A stretch of DNA of 13,393 nt. Origin: Chloroflexota bacterium (GTDB lineage: Bacteria > Chloroflexota > UBA6077). Within the stretch, counting starts at the first letter, position 1. Each line of letters starts with the position of its first letter. Positions 6,252 to 13,393 of the stretch are shown here, in pieces. Made by a program: the position numbers and the translations under genes. Location: NCBI GenBank assembly GCA_021788565.1, contig JAJYKO010000050.1:1-13393 (forward strand), given 5' to 3'. The notes below the pieces were generated by a model. That model saw only the letters and a list, made by a program, of their open reading frames with translations. It was not told the origin of the DNA and searched no databases.

Positions 6252-7574
6252 GCCCGTCCTACAGTAGACACCGACAAGACGGTGGACATGGACAAGATAG
6301 TCTCGCTCTGCAAGAGGCGAGGCTTTATCTTCCCCAGCAGCGAAGTCTACGGTGGCTTCTCCAGCACGTGGGACTACGGTCCCCTGGGAAGCCTGCTCAA
6401 GAACAACGTCAAGGCGGCGTGGATCAGAAGCGTCGTTCAGGAGCGCGACGACATGGTCCTCATCGACGCCGCCATCCTCATGCACCCAACGGTCTGGCGG
6501 ACCTCCGGGCACGTCGAGAACTTCACCGATCCCCTGGTCGACTGCAAGTCCTGCAAGCAGCGTTTTCGAGCCGACCACGTCGAGGGCGACCGATGCCCGA
6601 ACTGCGGCGGGGAGCTGACTGAGGCCCGGCAGTTCAACATGATGTTCAAGACTTTCGTCGGGCCGGTAGAAGAGGATGCCGCCGTAACCTACCTGCGTCC
6701 GGAGACGGCGCAGGGCATTTTCGTCAACTTCAAGAACGTCGCGACTACCACGCGGAGGAAGCTGCCTTTCGGCATCGCGCAGGTAGGCAAGGCGTTCCGC
6801 AATGAGATCACGCCCGGCAATTTCACCTTCCGGACCCGTGAGTTCGAGCAGATGGAGATCGAATTCTTCGTCAAGCCGGGCACGGACGAAGAGTGGCACC
6901 GGCGGTGGATCGACGACCGGACAGCCTGGTACAGGCGCCTCGGCATGCGCGAGGAGAACATCAAGCTTCGGGAGCATGCCAAGGAGGAGCTCGCCCATTA
7001 TGCCAAGGGCACCTTCGACATCGAGTACAGGTTCCCGTTCGGATGGTCGGAACTGGAGGGCATAGCCAACAGGACCGACTTCGATCTGCGGCAGCATCAG
7101 CAGTACAGTGGCGAAGAGCTCTCCTACTTCGACGATCAAACCCAGGAGCGCTACCTACCTTACGTGATCGAGCCGTCGGCCGGTGCCGACCGGGCGACCC
7201 TGGCCTTCCTGGTGGACTCCTACGCCGAAGAGCCGGACAAGGACGAGATTCGAGTGGTGCTCAAGCTCCACAAGGATCTCGCTCCCATCAAGGTTGCCTT
7301 CCTGCCGCTCTCACGCAAACCAGACCTCGTAGAGCTCACCAAGAAGGCTCAATCGCTCGTACGTCCACTCCTGATGACGATGTACGACGACACGCAAAGC
7401 ATCGGCCGGCGTTACCGAAGGCAGGACGAGATCGGCACCCCGTACTGCGTTACCATCGATTTCCAGAGCCTGGAGGACAAGGCCGCTACTATCCGGGACC
7501 GGGACACTATGGAGCAGGTCCGAGTCTCGATCGAGGAGTTGCCTGCCTGGTTCGCGAGCGCGTTCGCTCGTTAG
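6249..7574 (+). CDS. glyS: Glycyl-tRNA synthetase, single-chain alpha2 type
   Basis: This class II synthetase charges tRNA-Gly with glycine. The 441-residue single chain is the homodimeric type of Bacillus relatives, Actinobacteria, Thermus and Chloroflexota, not the GlyQ/GlyS heterotetramer. It begins with KIVSLCKRRGFIFPSSEVYGG and WDYGPLGS. An insertion carries a four-Cys zinc site (Cys99, Cys102, Cys116, Cys119; CKSC and CPNC). LRPETAQGIFVNF and motif 2 (FRNEITPGNFTFRTREFEQME) follow, then motif 3 (YVIEPSAGADRATLAFLVDSY). The C-terminal anticodon-binding domain runs from about residue 345 (LAPIKVAFLPL through TPYCVTIDF). GTG 6249 gives 13 residues before the conserved MDKIVSL; ATG 6288 is the alternative. 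It has its own promoter and a terminator-like leader hairpin, so it is likely regulated apart from trmD. Confidence 0.97.
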   Translation: MARPTVDTDKTVDMDKIVSLCKRRGFIFPSSEVYGGFSSTWDYGPLGSLLKNNVKAAWIRSVVQERDDMVLIDAAILMHPTVWRTSGHVENFTDPLVDCKSCKQRFRADHVEGDRCPNCGGELTEARQFNMMFKTFVGPVEEDAAVTYLRPETAQGIFVNFKNVATTTRRKLPFGIAQVGKAFRNEITPGNFTFRTREFEQMEIEFFVKPGTDEEWHRRWIDDRTAWYRRLGMREENIKLREHAKEELAHYAKGTFDIEYRFPFGWSELEGIANRTDFDLRQHQQYSGEELSYFDDQTQERYLPYVIEPSAGADRATLAFLVDSYAEEPDKDEIRVVLKLHKDLAPIKVAFLPLSRKPDLVELTKKAQSLVRPLLMTMYDDTQSIGRRYRRQDEIGTPYCVTIDFQSLEDKAATIRDRDTMEQVRVSIEELPAWFASAFAR

Positions 7575-7589
7575 GTCACTGTGCTTCTC

Positions 7590-7619
7590 GAGCCGGCCCG
7601 GACCGTACCGGCCGGTCTC
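7590..7619 (+). other. Hairpin after glyS
   Basis: GAG plus CCGGCC (7590-7598) pairs with GGCCGG and CTC (7610-7615, 7617-7619) over 9 bp with one bulged T and an 11-base loop, 15 bases past the glyS stop. It has no T-run, so it may be a weak 3' end or an RNA-processing site. In the remainder of the 101-base gap I see no convincing promoter, so ppdK may be read from glyS. Confidence 0.35.
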
Positions 7620-7675
7620 TGTGTGGCGAGACGGCATATCAGCTTTTTGACTGACAGACTAGAAGGGAGAATCCA

Positions 7676-10519
<2,844 letters not shown>

Positions 10520-10836
10520 CCGGCGACGGGCCGATTGGATGTGACAAGAAGAGGACCGGGAGGGCGAGGCTTCGGCCGAGCCGCCCGGTCCTCCCCACAT
10601 CTTTCTTCAACACGTGTGGATCTACAGGCGATTTGCTTCGTTATCGGTTACACTTCTATCGTGATCTGTTACTCGTGATCCAGCATCTGGGAGTTGGGGT
10701 TGGGGCAGCCCCGACGGTAGCCGGGAGAGACGCCTGGGTTTAGCACAACCCAGGCTCCTGGGCATCAAGTCATGAGTTCCAGAGCCATGGACGGGTTTGT
10801 GCACCCGCCCGTACAACCCCTTTCTAGAGAACTCGC
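10520..10836 (+). promoter_or_regulatory. 317-base ppdK-dgt gap with structured dgt leader
   Basis: After the ppdK terminator comes the palindrome ACACGTGT (10610-10617). A possible weak promoter follows, TTGCTT (10633-10638), 18 bases, TATCGT (10657-10662). TCGTGATC is present twice, 14 bases apart (10659-10666, 10673-10680). Three hairpins come next. GTTGGGG/CCCCGAC (10699-10715) has a 3-base loop. GCCTGGGTT/AACCCAGGC (10732-10755) is a perfect 9-bp stem with loop TAGCAC. The third, at 10793-10819, has one bulge and is followed by CTTTCT, ending 17 bases before the dgt ATG. No tRNA or credible protein gene is present. The layout suggests an independent promoter and a leader RNA for dgt-dnaG, but no known riboswitch class fits. 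Confidence 0.4.
10551..10593 (+). terminator. ppdK transcription terminator (UUCG-capped hairpin)
   Basis: GAGGACCGGG (10551-10560) pairs perfectly with CCCGGTCCTC (10584-10593). Inside, GGC and GCC close a TTCG tetraloop (10571-10574), with further G-C pairs around a tandem G-A mismatch. The sequence after it is pyrimidine-rich (CTTTCTT, 10601-10607) rather than a pure T-run. It lies 31 bases past the ppdK stop. Confidence 0.75.
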
Positions 10837-11895
10837 ATGGAAACCGTCCGGGATAGGCTGGAGAAAGGCGAAGAACGGCTCTCCCCTCTGGCGGCGCGAG
10901 CGCGCACCAGCCGAGGACGGCCTCGACGCGAGGAGGAGTGCCCCTGGCGACTTCCCTTCCAGCGGGACAGGGATCGGATTCTCCACTGCAACGCCTTCAG
11001 GAGGCTCAAGCACAAGACCCAGGTGTTCGTGGCACCTGCCGGCGACCACTTTCGGACGAGACTCACACACACCCTTGAAGTTGGGCAGGTGGCTCGCACC
11101 ATCGCCCGTGCCCTGAACCTGAACGAGGATCTCACCGAAGCCATAGCCCTCGGGCACGACCTGGGCCATACCCCATTCGGCCACGCAGGCGAAGAGGCGT
11201 TGAACGCCCTGATGCCGGACGGCTTCCATCACAACGAGCAGAGCCTCAGGGTGGTGGATGTGCTGGAGAAGAACGGCCGCGGACTTAACCTGACCTACGA
11301 GGTGAGAAACGGGATCCTGTTCCACAGCAAGGTTCGAGAGAGTATCGCGGTTAACGCCAGCGGCGTCTCGAGCCTCCTGGAAGGTCAGGTGGTCCAGATA
11401 GCGGACAGCATCGCCTACATCAGTCACGATCTGGATGATGCTATCCGCGCGGGTGTGATAACTCCCGAGGACGTCCCAGTGTGGGCAGTGGATAGACTCG
11501 GCTCCACGGGCCGGCAGCGCATCAACGCTATGGTGGTGGACGTCATCACCAACTGCTGGTCGGTGCTCGCAGGAAAGCTGCCCGAAGGCACGAATTCGGC
11601 TGGACTTGCAATTCGTCCCAGTGAGGATATGTTAAGCTATATTGACGGTCTCCGAGAGTTCCTTTTTCAACGCGTCTATCTGTCGGAGTTCGCCCGACGC
11701 CAGGCCGAGAAGGCGACTTATCTTATCGAGGCGCTGTTTCACCACTACGTTTCAAATCCAGACCAGCTCCCGAGCGAGCTGGCCAGTAACCCCCGGGGAG
11801 AGCCTGTGGAGAGGCTTGTGTGCGACCACATCGCGAGCATGACCGATCTCTACGCTTTGCGGGCTTTCCGAGACCTATTTGTGCCAGAAGGCTAA
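10837..11895 (+). CDS. dgt: Deoxyguanosinetriphosphate triphosphohydrolase-like HD-domain protein
   Basis: The Dgt family cleaves dNTPs to deoxynucleoside and tripolyphosphate and so adjusts dNTP pools. The 352-residue length fits the shorter Dgt-like proteins found in Gram-positive-type lineages. It opens with the family signature FQRDRDRILHCNAFRRLKHKTQVF. The metal-binding HD residues are all present: His78 in LTHTLEV, His107-Asp108 in GHDLGHTPFGHAGE, and Asp190 in QIADSIAYISHD. FHHNEQSLR and NGILFHS, also family features, follow the HD motif. The nucleotide preference of this subgroup is not readable from sequence. ATG 10837 has only a weak Shine-Dalgarno (AGAGA) but gives the usual short N-terminus before LSPLAARARTSRGR. 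The TAA stop lies inside a heptamer repeat, and dnaG starts 40 bases later. Pairing of dgt with dnaG is a recurrent arrangement and makes sense for dNTP supply near replication. Confidence 0.93.
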   Translation: METVRDRLEKGEERLSPLAARARTSRGRPRREEECPWRLPFQRDRDRILHCNAFRRLKHKTQVFVAPAGDHFRTRLTHTLEVGQVARTIARALNLNEDLTEAIALGHDLGHTPFGHAGEEALNALMPDGFHHNEQSLRVVDVLEKNGRGLNLTYEVRNGILFHSKVRESIAVNASGVSSLLEGQVVQIADSIAYISHDLDDAIRAGVITPEDVPVWAVDRLGSTGRQRINAMVVDVITNCWSVLAGKLPEGTNSAGLAIRPSEDMLSYIDGLREFLFQRVYLSEFARRQAEKATYLIEALFHHYVSNPDQLPSELASNPRGEPVERLVCDHIASMTDLYALRAFRDLFVPEG

Positions 11896-11925
11896 TAGCT
11901 AACAGCTATCAGCTAATAGCTGTGC
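11891..11925 (+). repeat. Tandem heptamer tract (GCTAATA type) between dgt and dnaG
   Basis: Five 7-base units run head to tail: GCTAATA (11891-11897), GCTAACA (11898-11904), GCTATCA (11905-11911), GCTAATA (11912-11918) and the degenerate GCTGTGC (11919-11925). The dgt stop TAA is at 11893-11895, inside the first unit. GCTATCA read on the other strand is TGATAGC, which is a rotation of the CTGATAG unit in front of trmD, so the two tracts are one family in opposite orientation. Confidence 0.75.
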
Positions 11926-11935
11926 GGAGTGCAAC

Positions 11936-13393
11936 GTGGCCGGTAGCCCGGTGGACCAGGTGAGGGCTCGCCTGGACATCGTCGAACTCATCTCTGAGAG
12001 AGTCGTGCTCAAGAAGGCAGGCAAGACCTTCAAAGGGCTCTGTCCTTTCCATACTGAGAAGACTCCCTCGTTCATAGTATTCCCCGATACCGGGCACTGG
12101 CACTGCTTCGGCTGTGGAGCCGGTGGAGACATCTTCGGCTTTGTGATGCAGAGTCAGAACCTCGGTTTCGTGGAGGCTCTCCAGCTTCTGGCGACCAGGG
12201 CGGGAGTCGAACTGCGCCAGGAGCGGCGAGAGGCCCGGTCCGATGGAACCGAGGACCGGCTGTATGCCATCAACGAGGCGGCGGCGGCCTACTTCCAGTC
12301 CACACTGGCGGGCCCCGTGGGTGCCAAGGCCCGGGCCTACACCGAGGGGCGACAGATATCGCCGGAGAGCGTGCAAGCGTTCCAACTGGGGTACGCGCCG
12401 GACAGCGGAGCGGCTCTCGCCCACCACCTACTGCAAGAGGGTTTTCAACGCGCAGACATCCTGCAGGTCGGCGTGGCGGGTGAGAACGAGACAGGAGGAC
12501 TCTACGACCGCTTCCGCGGGCGGCTGATATTCCCGATACGAGATTCGAACGGCAAGCTGATCGGTTTTGGCGGCAGGGCGCTTTCCTCCGACGTTCAGCC
12601 GAAGTACCTGAACACTTCGCAGACGCCACTGTTTGACAAGGGCGGCAATCTCTACCTGCTGGACAGGGCGAAGCAAGAGATCCGCGCGACCGGCCAGGCC
12701 GTGATAGTGGAGGGCTACGTGGACGCCCTCATGGCCCACCAGTTCGGTTTCAAGAACGTCGTTGCCTCGCTCGGTACGGCTCTCACCGATCGTCAGGTGT
12801 CGCATTTGAAGCGCTACGCCTCCGAGCTGCTTTTCGCTCTGGATCCGGATACCGCCGGGCAGGAAGCGACCGCCAGAGGACTGACGGTGGCGATGGGTGC
12901 CCTGGATCGCGTGAGCACGCCGGTGCCCACGTGGAAGGGCTTCGTGGATTACGTCTACAAGCTGAAGACCGCCATCAGGATCATCGCACTACCCAGAGGG
13001 AACGACCCGGACGACCTGATCCGGCACGACCCCGATGAGTGGCGCCGGCTGGTGCGGGAGGCGGTTCCGGTTCAGGACTTCTTCTTGGATCGGGTTAAGA
13101 CGCGCTACGACCTCACCACGGCTGCCGGGAAGTCGGCCGCGGTTGAGGAAGCGATGGCTGTGATCACAGAGATCCCGGAGCCGGTTCAGCAGTCCCATTA
13201 CGTCCAGCGGCTGGCGAATCTAGTCGGAATAGAGGAGGCGTTCCTTCTCCAGCAGGTGCGGCAGCGGAGACGGCGTGCTACTCAGCGCGAAGGCTCCAAG
13301 CCCGCGGCGCGAGTAGCGGCACCGGTCGCCGACGTGGAGGCGTACTGCGTCGCCCTGATCTTGAAGGAACCATCTCTGGTGGATCTGGATCCC
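11936..13393 (+). CDS. dnaG: DNA primase DnaG, 3' truncated by the window end
   Basis: The frame stays open from GTG 11936 to the last base, giving 486 residues. DnaG makes RNA primers on the lagging strand together with the replicative helicase. The N-terminal CHC2 zinc-binding site is complete: Cys36-Pro-Phe-His39, Cys57 and Cys60 (CPFH and CFGC). The polymerase core has DRFRGRLIFPIRD, GFGGRAL and PKYLNTSQTPLFDKG. The Toprim residues are in VEGYVDAL (Glu259) and LDPDTAG (Asp303, Asp305). About 20 extra residues (roughly 324-345, containing VPTWKGFVDYVYKL) stand between the Toprim motif and LPRGNDPDDLI, compared with E. coli-type primase. The visible 3' part after about residue 440 is the linker and start of the helicase-binding domain. 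GTG 11936 is supported by GGAG at 11926-11929, six bases upstream, and by the usual N-terminal spacing before the zinc site. rpoD often follows dnaG but would lie outside the window. Confidence 0.96.
   Translation, partial: MAGSPVDQVRARLDIVELISERVVLKKAGKTFKGLCPFHTEKTPSFIVFPDTGHWHCFGCGAGGDIFGFVMQSQNLGFVEALQLLATRAGVELRQERREARSDGTEDRLYAINEAAAAYFQSTLAGPVGAKARAYTEGRQISPESVQAFQLGYAPDSGAALAHHLLQEGFQRADILQVGVAGENETGGLYDRFRGRLIFPIRDSNGKLIGFGGRALSSDVQPKYLNTSQTPLFDKGGNLYLLDRAKQEIRATGQAVIVEGYVDALMAHQFGFKNVVASLGTALTDRQVSHLKRYASELLFALDPDTAGQEATARGLTVAMGALDRVSTPVPTWKGFVDYVYKLKTAIRIIALPRGNDPDDLIRHDPDEWRRLVREAVPVQDFFLDRVKTRYDLTTAAGKSAAVEEAMAVITEIPEPVQQSHYVQRLANLVGIEEAFLLQQVRQRRRRATQREGSKPAARVAAPVADVEAYCVALILKEPSLVDLDP

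Noticed and set aside
7644..7675. TTGACT near 7646 as a -35 box for ppdK
   Set aside because: No acceptable -10 box lies 16-18 bases downstream, and the transcript would begin at or after the ppdK start codon.
10716..10735. Resemblance to a cobalamin riboswitch B12 box (AGCCGGGAGA then GCC)
   Set aside because: The other required elements (the CCGC-ACTG-type core and the GCCACTG and GGGAAGG segments) are absent upstream, and dgt is not a B12-related gene.
10772..11116. 114-codon + strand frame overlapping the start of dgt
   Set aside because: It overlaps dgt in another frame across its conserved FQRDRDRILH region and has no family features of its own.

Overview
The window (about 60% G+C by eye, all genes on the + strand) looks like a housekeeping stretch of a bacterial chromosome, with two less ordinary genes in the middle. 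The most likely host is a member of the Chloroflexota, perhaps Dehalococcoidia-like. This rests on the single-chain alpha2-type glycyl-tRNA synthetase, the order glyS-ppdK-dgt-dnaG (a neighbourhood I associate with Dehalococcoides and with Firmicutes), and a primase with an extra segment after its Toprim motif. The assignment is an inference from gene content and no search was run.

Layout. 1-1004: 3' part of glmU (UDP-GlcNAc synthesis). 994-1935: prs (PRPP synthesis), overlapping glmU by 11 bases. 1971-3254: a membrane CBS-pair/CorC_HlyC protein. 3385-4500 and 4497-5339: an exported clan GH-A glycosidase-like protein and a family-3 solute-binding protein, translationally coupled by a GTGA overlap. 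5369-6076: trmD (tRNA m1G37 methyltransferase), away from its usual rpsP-rimM-rplS partners. 6249-7574: glyS. 7676-10519: ppdK, ending at a strong UUCG-capped hairpin. 10837-11895: dgt. 11936 to the end: dnaG, cut off by the window edge after 486 codons.

Intergenic signals carry much of the interest. Three gaps contain tandem heptamers: CTGATAG-type before trmD, CCCCTGA-type after trmD, and GCTAATA-type between dgt and dnaG. The first and third are the same family in opposite orientation, and they supply the trmD start region and the dgt stop codon. glyS has a near-consensus promoter (TTGACA, 17 bp, TATCAT), followed at once by an intrinsic-terminator-like hairpin with six T's, which suggests compact attenuation. 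The 317-base ppdK-dgt gap holds a terminator and then several hairpins in front of dgt.

Functionally the window mixes cell-envelope precursor supply (GlmU), nucleotide metabolism (Prs, Dgt), translation (TrmD, GlyS), central carbon metabolism (PpdK) and replication (DnaG). I see no mobile element, CRISPR array, rRNA or tRNA gene, and no clear new multi-gene system. The best candidates for novelty are the coupled glycosidase/binding-protein pair, the Prs with altered catalytic-loop residues, the glyS leader and the heptamer repeats.
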